From contig CP165730.1 of NCBI GenBank assembly GCA_041200185.1, forward strand, positions 124,001 to 188,000: a stretch of 64,000 bases of DNA, given 5' to 3'. The notes under the pieces were generated by a model. That model saw nothing but the letters and a program-made list of their open reading frames with translations. It made no database searches and was not told where the DNA came from. This document shows positions 35,847 to 43,393 of the stretch, piece by piece. Both the position numbers and the translations under genes were made by a program. The DNA comes from G041200185 sp041200185. GTDB taxonomy: Bacteria; Pseudomonadota; Alphaproteobacteria; BNTO01. Numbering within the stretch: position 1 is the first letter of the stretch; each line of letters starts with the position of its first letter.

Positions 35847-37527
35847 GATGCGCCACCTTATCAGGCCGCATTTCATCAGATTGCTTGTTAAGCCGTAAAT
35901 CTCCGCCAAAAAGCAGACAACTTTGTTGGGAAGATATGGTCGTAAGTTTGGGACGCATGGGAACAAAGCGCAACAGATGCCTCCCGTCCGGAAGAGGTGA
36001 ATAGGACCCCGTCAAACCTGCCGTCTCTAATTTCATTGTATATTGCTTTCTCATTTCAAGAGCTTCTTCGAGCGCCTGGCATCCGCCTAGTGCACCGTAC
36101 TTCTGCGCTAAAATATCTAAAATCTCCTTTATAGGTTTTCCCTTGATATCCGATGTGTTGAACCCAAGGATGTTTTGAACGCTTTGGCTAACCTTGTGAA
36201 TCCGATGGTCCAATCCCACAACCATCAAAGCTTCATAGGCATTCTCTATCGTAAACTCCCACACGGACTTGATCGATTTAAGTCGACGCTCAAGGGTTAG
36301 AATTTGAGAAACTTCCCTCAAGGAGACTAAAACATGACCGTGACCACAACTTCTCGCCAAAACTTCAAAAGACTCGCCCGATGGAAATGACCACAATCCA
36401 TGAAACTCTTGAGAAGGATTGGCCAACCACCTCTGACATCTTTCTTTGAGAGCTGAAAATTCAATATACTCCGGCAGCTTTCCCGCTCCACGCAGCATTT
36501 CCAAAATGTCATTCACGTGGGCACCTTGTCTCAACCTTTCTTCGTCGATCGCAAGAATGTTCGCAAATTCCTGACTAAATGCCGCAACTGTCGCTTCAGG
36601 CGACAAAAGACAACACGGAATTGCTAAATCCGAAATACATTCTCTGTATGTATCTAATTGATCTTTTTGATACAGGAATTCCAAGAGATAGTTCGAAAGA
36701 TCCACAGCCATCCCAGCCACCTGGTTTTGGGTAGATACTCCCATTTCTGCAGAAATTGCTGCTTCCGTGATGACCCAATCTTGCTCTCGCCCTTTATGGA
36801 TCTTCTTAACGCGCAATGACTGGGGCTCCCCCTCTGCTAGCGTTCTTTTGTAAAGCGACTGAGCTGCTGCAGCGTCCTCACCGTCAATAAGCTCCCACTG
36901 CCAGGAAAGAATTTTGTGCGGATGCGTCTCCAATAACTTAGCGTAAGCCTTATTACAGTAGGTAATTTTTCCTTCTTTATTACGTGTCCAAATAGGAAAG
37001 GGTAATGCCTGGAGAACACTTTGTAATTCGGAGTTCTCCTTCTGTAGCTGAACTACAGTTTTTTGGATATCAGCCGCGGAGGGTTGAGCAGTTACTATCA
37101 ATAGGATTCCCAAAGCTCCATTCTCCTCACTACTTACATGATCCGAGTCAATTAACGATAAATCCACGGAGTAATCACTGTCATTCCACCTTACCTCGAA
37201 CGCAACGTGCCGGGTTTCTCCCAGTAAAAGGCGGCGAATTCCTATCTGAAAAGGAGAGTCTAGCGCACAACCAAAAACGGACATCAAATCCATCCACGTC
37301 ACATGTCGTTGATTGAAAGTTGCTAAAAATGATTCTGAACAAACGAAAGAATTACTCGGAAAGGAACTCACGCCCCTTTCATTTAATGGCAGGAGACACC
37401 ACATCAAATCGCTCTTCTTTAAGAACGCAAGTTCATCTTGTGAGTGATGTGGTCGCCTCCTCCAAGAAAAAGCTAAACACCCAGCTAGCAAAAAAGCTAA
37501 GCACCAACCGAGCCACTCACCCAACAC
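35839..37527 (-). CDS. Membrane-anchored PAS-domain protein without a kinase core
   Basis: A 562-residue signalling-type protein. An N-terminal membrane helix (about 6-22) is followed by a PAS-like fold, then a clear PAS domain with LQALPFPIWTRNKEGKITYC, a PAS_7-like domain (YRECISDLAIPCCLLSPEA, then FANILAIDEERLRQGA) and a C-terminal PAS-like part (VGLDHRIHKVSQSVQNILGF). Homologues in alphaproteobacteria usually continue into HisKA and HATPase domains. Here the frame ends with no H-box, N-box or G-box. It may be a truncated sensor kinase or a ligand-binding scaffold. The start is GTG 37527 or a nearby alternative. Confidence 0.75.
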   Translation of the reverse strand: MLGEWLGWCLAFLLAGCLAFSWRRRPHHSQDELAFLKKSDLMWCLLPLNERGVSSFPSNSFVCSESFLATFNQRHVTWMDLMSVFGCALDSPFQIGIRRLLLGETRHVAFEVRWNDSDYSVDLSLIDSDHVSSEENGALGILLIVTAQPSAADIQKTVVQLQKENSELQSVLQALPFPIWTRNKEGKITYCNKAYAKLLETHPHKILSWQWELIDGEDAAAAQSLYKRTLAEGEPQSLRVKKIHKGREQDWVITEAAISAEMGVSTQNQVAGMAVDLSNYLLEFLYQKDQLDTYRECISDLAIPCCLLSPEATVAAFSQEFANILAIDEERLRQGAHVNDILEMLRGAGKLPEYIEFSALKERCQRWLANPSQEFHGLWSFPSGESFEVLARSCGHGHVLVSLREVSQILTLERRLKSIKSVWEFTIENAYEALMVVGLDHRIHKVSQSVQNILGFNTSDIKGKPIKEILDILAQKYGALGGCQALEEALEMRKQYTMKLETAGLTGSYSPLPDGRHLLRFVPMRPKLTTISSQQSCLLFGGDLRLNKQSDEMRPDKVAHHA

Positions 37528-37667
37528 AACACCCCCATACGTCTCCGTCCCCCAAGTTTGAGGATAGAAAAGGTAGAAATTTTTGTAAACACGAGCCTGT
37601 TAAATAATGATTTGTCATATATATTTGGAAAATGTATAAAACTCATTGACAAACTTTTACATGATTC

Positions 37668-38249
37668 TTACGCGACTCTATTTTCGAGGTATTTAATCGT
37701 ACATGAGGTCTGTCCGGCTGGATTCCCCATTTGAGGTCCGGCCTGGTTAAACCCTTTAACTGTATTTGTCCGCTCACAAGCAGTAAATACGCAAATGCTG
37801 TGACTCATTAAGGTGTGAACTCCTACCCAATGGCACGTCAAAAAATCTATCCTCTGCTGCTCGTGAACGACATTATTTATTCGTATAAGGCGGACAATGG
37901 ATACTTTCGTCGTAATTCTACCCGTCGCTGCACTGTTTTGGATAAACGTCGTGTGTTTTCCATTTTGGCAAACCAAGTAAACGTTAGAATGCCACAGTGT
38001 TCCTGACGTTGATAAGTGTCCTGCCGAGTCTCCTTGCACATGTCTCGATGACTCGCAATACCAACCAAAAAGCTCGCAGTATGATTCAAACTTGTCAATC
38101 GTTGATTCCGTATTGCCGTCCTCTATGAAAAACATCCAGTCTGGCACGCGAGTTCCCGTCGTTTCGTCTTCTGTCTTGCTTCTTTTGACAACAGGTATAA
38201 GTATCCCCGTCGAGCCAGGACACGGCAGATAGTCGTATTCGTCGATCAT
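37668..38249 (-). CDS. Hcp-like protein, paralogue 2 of a tandem trio
   Basis: A 193-residue soluble protein with AAAGGAG before ATG 38249. It aligns by eye along its length with the two upstream paralogues: YDYLPCPGSTGILIPVV, VPDWMFFIEDG, ELFGWYCESSRHVQGDSAGH, NVYLVCQNGKHTTFIQNSA and TKVSIVRLIRINNVVHEQQ. The order of an SxG..GGH-like loop, a paired-strand segment and a final strand near the C-terminus recalls Hcp, the tube protein of type VI secretion. Sequence similarity to classical Hcp is weak, so the name is tentative. The C-terminus is cysteine-rich and diverged from paralogue 1. Confidence 0.5.
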   Translation of the reverse strand: MIDEYDYLPCPGSTGILIPVVKRSKTEDETTGTRVPDWMFFIEDGNTESTIDKFESYCELFGWYCESSRHVQGDSAGHLSTSGTLWHSNVYLVCQNGKHTTFIQNSAATGRITTKVSIVRLIRINNVVHEQQRIDFLTCHWVGVHTLMSHSICVFTACERTNTVKGFNQAGPQMGNPAGQTSCTIKYLENRVA

Positions 38250-38275
38250 AGCTTATTGACTCCTTTCTTTTTAAA

Positions 38276-38887
38276 TTAACCACTCGCTTCTGCATCTAGC
38301 GCATCAGTCGAACTAAGTCCCGTCAATGCGCTGATCTTACTTCCTGTTTGTCCCATTGACTCACCTGTTTGGCTGTAAATGTAAATATTTTCATGAACCT
38401 CAACATAACGAATAAAAAGAACGACGTAATCAAGTATTTGTCTGAATTGCGTAATATAACATATTGAAAATACTCTCTGTTCGAGTTGAGTCAAACTTGC
38501 CCCAATCCACCCCCATCTTGTAATGACAATATTATTGATAAGTGTTCCGTTATTCATGTTTTGTTCAAGAATAGGGGAGTAAGTAGCATTTTGAATCAAG
38601 ACAATCAAATCCGAAAGGCGGAAAGCCGCGTTAGCAATAAGTTGATTGACTGTGTATCCAACCGTTTCTCTCTCTGTATGGTAAGAAAAGCCAAATAATT
38701 GCGTACCTTTAGAATCACCAGCATGGGATGAAACGTGTCCTGCTAAGATGTCGTCCATTCGAATCATCCACTCTGGAGTTGATTTGGAAATACCCGACAA
38801 CTCATTGTTTTTATTTGTTCCGTGAATCGGGAAATGGATTAAACTGCGCCCCGCCAGTTTTATGATTTTCATATCATTCACAGACAT
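38276..38887 (-). CDS. Hcp-like protein, paralogue 1 of a tandem trio
   Basis: A 203-residue protein. The core pattern TPEWMIRMDDILAG, LFGFSYHTERETVG, LIVLIQNATYSPILEQNMNN and GTLINNIVITRWGW is followed by LDYVVLFIRYVEVHENIYIY. This arrangement (SP-hydrophobic helix-NG, strand pair, then strand ending in a tyrosine-rich segment) closely follows Hcp tube proteins such as EAEC Hcp1. It ends with a Gly/Ser tail. The stop is 26 bases before paralogue 2, so the genes are in one operon. No other type VI secretion gene is visible in the window. Confidence 0.55.
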   Translation of the reverse strand: MSVNDMKIIKLAGRSLIHFPIHGTNKNNELSGISKSTPEWMIRMDDILAGHVSSHAGDSKGTQLFGFSYHTERETVGYTVNQLIANAAFRLSDLIVLIQNATYSPILEQNMNNGTLINNIVITRWGWIGASLTQLEQRVFSICYITQFRQILDYVVLFIRYVEVHENIYIYSQTGESMGQTGSKISALTGLSSTDALDAEASG

Positions 38888-39080
38888 TTCGCACCGTCGT
38901 CAAATTCTCCCCCTTTCTTCACTCTTTGATATTTACATACTTTTCAATCCAAATCAATATCAAATATAAATAAAAATATTTATATATTTGTAATTAAATT
39001 TATCAAATCAATCGTTGACAGTCTGTGGTGAAAGAAACTGCAAACATGCCTGCGATCATTCTTGAATCATCTCCATTTAA

Positions 39081-39669
39081 TCACTTCGGTGCTTTCGCTT
39101 TAGCAAAATTGACCTCAAAACAGCCGACACCATTGGGAATGCCTTTCTGGGAAAAAGTCGTGCACTCTACCTGTTTCTTGAGAATTCGAAAACGTACCAT
39201 GACACAGTCCAAAATCTGCTGCACACCCGTTACGAAACTGTCTTTATACGTATTGACCTGAATGGGAAGAGGAACTCCCAGTGGAGCCCCCGTTTTGATG
39301 AGACGGGTAATAACGATGTTGGAAATTATTGAACCTATTTACAAGTTTATTCTCAAACGTTGCTAAGTGCTGTCCGTTCGGAATAACAACGATTAATTCT
39401 GTGTGCTTGATAGCAGCCGATGTATACAAATGATGTGCAACGTCCATCCCTGTATCGCGTGCTGACTCTGAATACCAACCGTACAGGTCGACAAATAATT
39501 TCGGAAGGAAAATTGTGTCCGCTGTAAAAGTCCAGTCAACGTAATGAGAGCCAGAATCTTGAGGCCTGCGATACGAAGCAGGAACTACAGCAATTTGCAA
39601 GTTGCTCTCGCCAGGAACGGGTAAAAGTTCATAATCCCTTGGCTCAAATGCTTCCTCCATTCTTTCCAT
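39081..39669 (-). pseudogene. Hcp-like protein, paralogue 3, interrupted by a single-base frameshift
   Basis: The open frame from ATG 39669 reads EPRDYELLPVPGESNLQIA, DLYGWYSESARDTGMDVAHH and ELIVVIPNGQHLATFENKLV, then loses similarity and stops at 39244. Skipping one base in the sequence AAATAGG at about 39335-39337 restores the family: GSIISNIVITRLIKTGAP and QQILDCVMVRFRILKKQVEC, to TGA at 39081. The repaired product would be 195 residues, the same size as its neighbours (193 and 203). This is a recent mutation, a programmed shift or a sequencing error. Confidence 0.7.
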
Positions 39670-39817
39670 TTTTCTCTTCCCATCACGCCTTCCTCCCTCT
39701 TTTTTAAAACAAAAATACGAATAAACTCTTAAGGTGAGGCAGTTTTTAGACGACAGTATTCCCACCCAACTTTGCCTTATGCTAGTATCTGCTGTTGTCC
39801 GATGATGCGAGGGTGGT

Positions 39818-40210
39818 ATGCCTTATAGCCAAAAAGTCTTGGATCTGTGTGAGAATACGCCAAACGCTGGTACACTCGACGACAAGGATAAGGATGTAGG
39901 AACGGGGATCGTGGGGTCTCCCGCTTGTGGTGACGTTCTTCGGTTACAAATTCAAGTTGATGACAGAGGGATCATCCAGGACGCAAAATTCAAAACCTTC
40001 GGTTGTGGGTCGGCTATAGCCGCTTCGGCCTTGGCGACAACGTGGATCAAGGGTAAGAGTGTGGATGATGCCCTTAAGGTGTCCAACCAAGCTATTGCTG
40101 AGCATCTGGCCCTGCCTCCCATAAAAGTTCATTGTTCTGTTCTGGCAGAGAATGCCATCAAGTCGGCCATCGATGATTACCGGAATAAGCAGAAAGACAA
40201 AGCCTCATGA
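39818..40210 (+). CDS. iscU: Iron-sulfur cluster scaffold IscU
   Basis: IscU is the scaffold on which IscS builds [2Fe-2S] clusters. The 130-residue protein has the three ligand cysteines in context: Cys37 (GSPACGDV with the Asp), Cys63 (KTFGCGSAIAASA) and Cys106 (IKVHCSVLAENAI). The LPPIKVHC motif recognised by HscA is intact as LPPIKVH. iscS, iscA, hscB and fdx are not adjacent; a reduced HscA-like chaperone lies at 43.4 kb. The stop overlaps the lgt start by 4 bases. Confidence 0.95.
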   Translation: MPYSQKVLDLCENTPNAGTLDDKDKDVGTGIVGSPACGDVLRLQIQVDDRGIIQDAKFKTFGCGSAIAASALATTWIKGKSVDDALKVSNQAIAEHLALPPIKVHCSVLAENAIKSAIDDYRNKQKDKAS

Positions 40211-40995
40211 TTGATGTTTCGCTTCTTTCTCCCGTTTGCTTCACTGTTTTAGGCGTTGATGTCTACTGGTACGGGGTTGCGTACGTCGTTGGAATGATTT
40301 TGGCCGTCATGTACGCGCATCATCTTCTGCGGCGTTCGGGTGAGACGATTCTCTCTGTGCAGGACGTTGATGCTTTTGTTCCATGGGCCTGGGTTGGTAT
40401 TCTTGTTGGCGGTCGACTCGGGCATGTCGTCTTTTATGGGTGGTCCTATTACGCTCATCATTTGATGGAAATAGTGAAATTTCGTGATGGTGGGATGTCT
40501 TTTCATGGTGGTCTATTAGGGGTAGGCGTTGCTGTTTTTGTATTCTGTTCTCGTCGGCACATATCAGTCCTGTCGCTGATGGATATCGCATCGACAGTTG
40601 CCCCCATTGGGCTTTTCTTGGGGAGGGTTGCGAACTTTGTGAATAACGAACTGTATGGGATACCCACTAAGATGCCTTGGGGGTGTACCTTTCGGGGTGC
40701 CGTCGAGCCTCGGCATCCGACACAGCTCTACGAGGCTATGCTCGAGGGGGTGATAACTTTTGCTGTTATGTTCTTTTTGTGGAAAAGGCACCCTAAACGG
40801 TCTGGGGTCCTGACGGCTGTATTTTTGTTGTGTTATGCGACATCAAGAATTCTTGTGGATTTTGTTAAGGACACTCCTCATCATCTGGGCCTCACCATGG
40901 GACAGTGGTTGTCGATAGAGCTGGTTGCCGTGAGTTTGGGCCTTCTTTTATCAGCACTACGGAAAAGAGAGGATTTGTTAGATTTTTTGAGCTAA
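40207..40995 (+). CDS. lgt: Prolipoprotein diacylglyceryl transferase
   Basis: Lgt, an inner-membrane enzyme, attaches diacylglycerol to the lipobox cysteine of prolipoproteins. The 262-residue protein has seven hydrophobic segments and the family motifs YWYGVAYVVG, GGRLGHVVFYG, KFRDGGMSFHGGLLG (with the catalytic His) and the signature GRVANFVNNELYG with PRHPTQLYEA. It overlaps iscU by four bases (ATGA), which implies coupled translation. Several lipoproteins in the window (MlaA, the parvulin protein, the 33.8-kb protein) are its expected substrates. Confidence 0.97.
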   Translation: MIDVSLLSPVCFTVLGVDVYWYGVAYVVGMILAVMYAHHLLRRSGETILSVQDVDAFVPWAWVGILVGGRLGHVVFYGWSYYAHHLMEIVKFRDGGMSFHGGLLGVGVAVFVFCSRRHISVLSLMDIASTVAPIGLFLGRVANFVNNELYGIPTKMPWGCTFRGAVEPRHPTQLYEAMLEGVITFAVMFFLWKRHPKRSGVLTAVFLLCYATSRILVDFVKDTPHHLGLTMGQWLSIELVAVSLGLLLSALRKREDLLDFLS

Positions 40996-41190
40996 TGGGG
41001 CTTCTTTATGCTCCCCCTTCAAACATTAAATCCAACGCGAAAGGCTAGGCCTCACTTGCAATAAATAGTCATCAAATTTTAGATATAATTGTTGTTGACT
41101 TTGTATTTGATTAATTCAAATTAAACTTGTAATTTTATACAAAGAATATTATCTTTTAAAGAAGAGATTCTTAATCTAGAAGGGAGTTAG

Positions 41191-41428
41191 TTATATTCCC
41201 GATCTTCTCGGATAAAACACCCTCCTATTAAGGTCGTGTCCTTTTTCTGGGGAAGATGCGCTAAAGATTGACTATAAGGACGTGAGGGTCCTGTCTAAGT
41301 TTTTGTCTGAACGCGGAAAGATTATCCCGAGCCGTGTGACTTACGTTTGCTTTAAAAAACAGCGCGAATTGGCAAAAGCTGTAAAAAGAGCTCGGTTTTT
41401 GGCTTTATTACCTTATGTGAACGACTAG
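41191..41428 (+). pseudogene. rpsR: 30S ribosomal protein S18, apparently without a start codon and with a frameshift
   Basis: From TGT at 41237 the frame reads CPFSGEDALKIDYKDVRVLS, then KFLSERGKIIPSRVTYVCF and KKQRELAKAVKRARFLALLP to TAG at 41426, a clear S18. Upstream in that frame there is a TAA at 41213 and no ATG, GTG or TTG. The expected basic N-terminus (SRSSRIKHPPIKV) is in another frame and joins if one G at 41236 is removed. That frame also lacks a normal start, though AGGGAG sits at 41181. S18 is normally essential, so this is an error in the sequence, a decayed second copy, or an unusual start. Confidence 0.75.
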
Positions 41429-41443
41429 AAGGACGGGTGAGTT

Positions 41444-41758
41444 ATGTTTGCAGTCATTAAAACAGGTGGAAAACAGTACCGCGTTAGTGAGGGAAGTCTT
41501 TTCCGCACAGAAAAAGTTGAGGGTGAAAAAGGACAAGTTGTTGAACTCGATCAGGTTGTGATGGTTGATCGCGATGGGGCTGTAACTCTTGGGCAACCGA
41601 CAGTAACTGGTGCCAAGGTCCTTGTTGAAATTGTCGACCAAATTCGAGATAAAAAGGTGTTAATTTTCAAGAAAATACGCCGGCATAATTACCGTCGCAA
41701 GAAGGGGCATCGGCAGATGTTATCAATTTTGCGAGTTAAAGAGATTGTGGCGGCCTAA
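41444..41758 (+). CDS. rplU: 50S ribosomal protein L21
   Basis: L21 binds 23S rRNA domain I early in assembly. The 104-residue protein matches the family throughout: MFAVIKTGGKQYRVSEGSLF, VDQIRDKKVLIFKKIRRHNY and RRKKGHRQMLSILRVKEI. The start has a GGACGGGTGAG-like site. It precedes rpmA by 14 bases, the usual gene order. What is unusual is an rpsR-like sequence 15 bases upstream in place of the ordinary operon head. Confidence 0.97.
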   Translation: MFAVIKTGGKQYRVSEGSLFRTEKVEGEKGQVVELDQVVMVDRDGAVTLGQPTVTGAKVLVEIVDQIRDKKVLIFKKIRRHNYRRKKGHRQMLSILRVKEIVAA

Positions 41759-41772
41759 GCAAGGAGGAAATC

Positions 41773-42021
41773 ACGGCAACAAAAAAAGCAGGCGGTAGTT
41801 CTCGCAATGGGCGCGACTCTGCGGGTCGTCGTTTGGGTGTGAAGAAGTTTGGCGGTGAGCAGATTGTAGCGGGATCGATCATTGTTCGTCAGAGAGGAAC
41901 GAAGTTTTTCCCCGGACAAAATGTGGGCATGGGGCGCGATCATACGCTTTTTGCCCAGATGGATGGGACTGTCTCCTTTACTGTGGGTGCCAAAAAGCGG
42001 TCTTTTGTGCACGTTATTTGA
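41773..42021 (+). CDS. rpmA: 50S ribosomal protein L27 with an apparent ACG start codon
   Basis: L27 reaches into the peptidyl-transferase centre. The frame reads ATKKAGGSSRNGRDSAGRRL, then GVKKFGGEQIVAGSIIVRQR, GTKFFPGQNVGMGRDHTLFA and a VSFTVGAKKRSFVHVI end, a complete L27. The codon that should be ATG is ACG (41773-41775), placed 5 bases after a perfect AAGGAGG. ATC at 41770 is the only alternative near that spacing. Internal starts would remove the conserved N-terminal AxKK(A)GGS(S)xNGRDS arm. This is either a true non-AUG start, a mutation, or a sequence error. Confidence 0.9.
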   Translation, partial: TATKKAGGSSRNGRDSAGRRLGVKKFGGEQIVAGSIIVRQRGTKFFPGQNVGMGRDHTLFAQMDGTVSFTVGAKKRSFVHVI

Positions 42022-42038
42022 AGTATCCGTTCCTTTGT

Positions 42039-42067
42039 GAGGAGGAGGTAGTTCCTCCTCTTTTTTT
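42039..42067 (+). terminator. Rho-independent terminator of the rplU-rpmA operon
   Basis: GAGGAGG (42039-42045) pairs with CCTCCTC (42054-42060), followed by seven T. Confidence 0.9.
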
Positions 42068-42511
42068 CGAGGGAAAGCATTGAGGAAAGCCGTTTTCGTT
42101 AAAAAATAAGGCAACAGCCTCCGTCGTAGTCGATGCGGGATTTTAGGAGGAATCGAATCTTGGATCAGATCAGCAATAAATGAACGACCCTGCTTCTTCC
42201 TGTCGAGGAGGAACTGTCGTTATCCGGTTTAAGGTGGGTTTTAACAGTTCACCTTCTCTTCTGAGCCTCTTTGCTAGTTTCTGAATAATTTTTTCATGAT
42301 CTTCCTTTCCTCTTATAGAAAGAACAGATTAAAAAGTTATGGTTTTATTCAAATATATTCACACAAAAATAGATATGTAAATATTTTTAAATGAGCTCGG
42401 ATGATTAATTATACTGATCTACTTATCTTATTTTTAAAAAAGTATTTTGACGAGAATTATTTTTGTTGTATATTAAAGACCTGATTTGGCTTTAACTACT
42501 TAGGAGATATT
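42068..42511. other. AT-rich gap after the ribosomal operon
   Basis: About 440 bases, strongly AT-rich in the second half. It must contain the promoter of the small exported coiled-coil gene. No reading frame of note. Confidence 0.4.
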
Positions 42512-43210
42512 ATGTCTTTTAAAATAATTTTATCTATTTCTAAAACATTATCACTTGCGACCGTTTTCACAGCGGCATCCTTTGGCTCTTCGCCGTGGTC
42601 AGTCTATATTGCTGATTTAACCGTAAGACAAGCACAAAACACGACATATAGAAGTCACTCAACTTGTCTGGAATCCAATCATTCCCTTGCTTGTTCTCAA
42701 CTCCAAAACCTTTCATCAATTCTTCAAAACCATTTTTCCGGTAGAAGAATTTCCATACGCCACAATTACAATACAAATTCAAATTCCATAATTGTTGATG
42801 GGATCTCTCCTGACGAATTTAATCGATTCAGAAGTGAATTATTAACGAACCCAGTTCTTAACACTCATATCAATTATTCCAATAATAAATTCAACGAAAT
42901 AGATTCCGAAATAAGTAGTTTAGAGAATCAAATAGCTGGGATCTGTTCAACATCTGATGATTTTGTTGAAGAGGTGGATAATAAAATCTCTTCTATAAAC
43001 TCAACTATCGATCAACACCAGACTTCCATCAACCAAACACAAGCAGATGTCACGACGCTACAAAACCAAGTCACTCAACTCTCTCAACAAAATTCTCAAC
43101 TCACTCGGTTAGTCCAACAGCAACAATCAGAAATTGAACATCTAAAAAAGACCGTATCCGAGAATTTATTGGTGTTCGGCGAACTAATTAAATATTTACA
43201 AAACAAATAG
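42512..43210 (+). CDS. Exported coiled-coil hypothetical protein
   Basis: A 232-residue protein with a signal peptide (MSFKIILSISKTLSLATVFT, cut near residue 25) after a TAGGAGATATT site. The N-terminal half contains two cysteines and an Asn/Ser-rich region. From about residue 125 it is a coiled coil with Asn, Ser and Gln heptads (DNKISSINSTIDQHQTSINQ, TLQNQVTQLSQQNSQLTRLV). Codon use is AT-rich compared with the housekeeping genes next door. The function is unknown. The architecture resembles trimeric surface stalks or secreted effectors. It has its own terminator at 43240-43268. Confidence 0.7.
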   Translation: MSFKIILSISKTLSLATVFTAASFGSSPWSVYIADLTVRQAQNTTYRSHSTCLESNHSLACSQLQNLSSILQNHFSGRRISIRHNYNTNSNSIIVDGISPDEFNRFRSELLTNPVLNTHINYSNNKFNEIDSEISSLENQIAGICSTSDDFVEEVDNKISSINSTIDQHQTSINQTQADVTTLQNQVTQLSQQNSQLTRLVQQQQSEIEHLKKTVSENLLVFGELIKYLQNK

Positions 43211-43239
43211 TAAAAAGTATCATCTATAATAATTAAAAG

Positions 43240-43268
43240 GAGGATAGATGTTAGTTCTATCCTCTTTT
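43240..43268 (+). terminator. Rho-independent terminator of the coiled-coil gene
   Basis: GAGGATAGA (43240-43248) pairs perfectly with TCTATCCTC (43256-43264), followed by TTTT. Confidence 0.85.
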
Positions 43269-43393
43269 CGGCCCCCCCCCAACTACCCTCGTTTTATCAT
43301 CGTCTTCAGCTCTATTGAGAACTCAAAAACACATTTGCATAAAAATACACCCATACAAATATTATTGACGTACTCAGAAACAAGTTATATATT

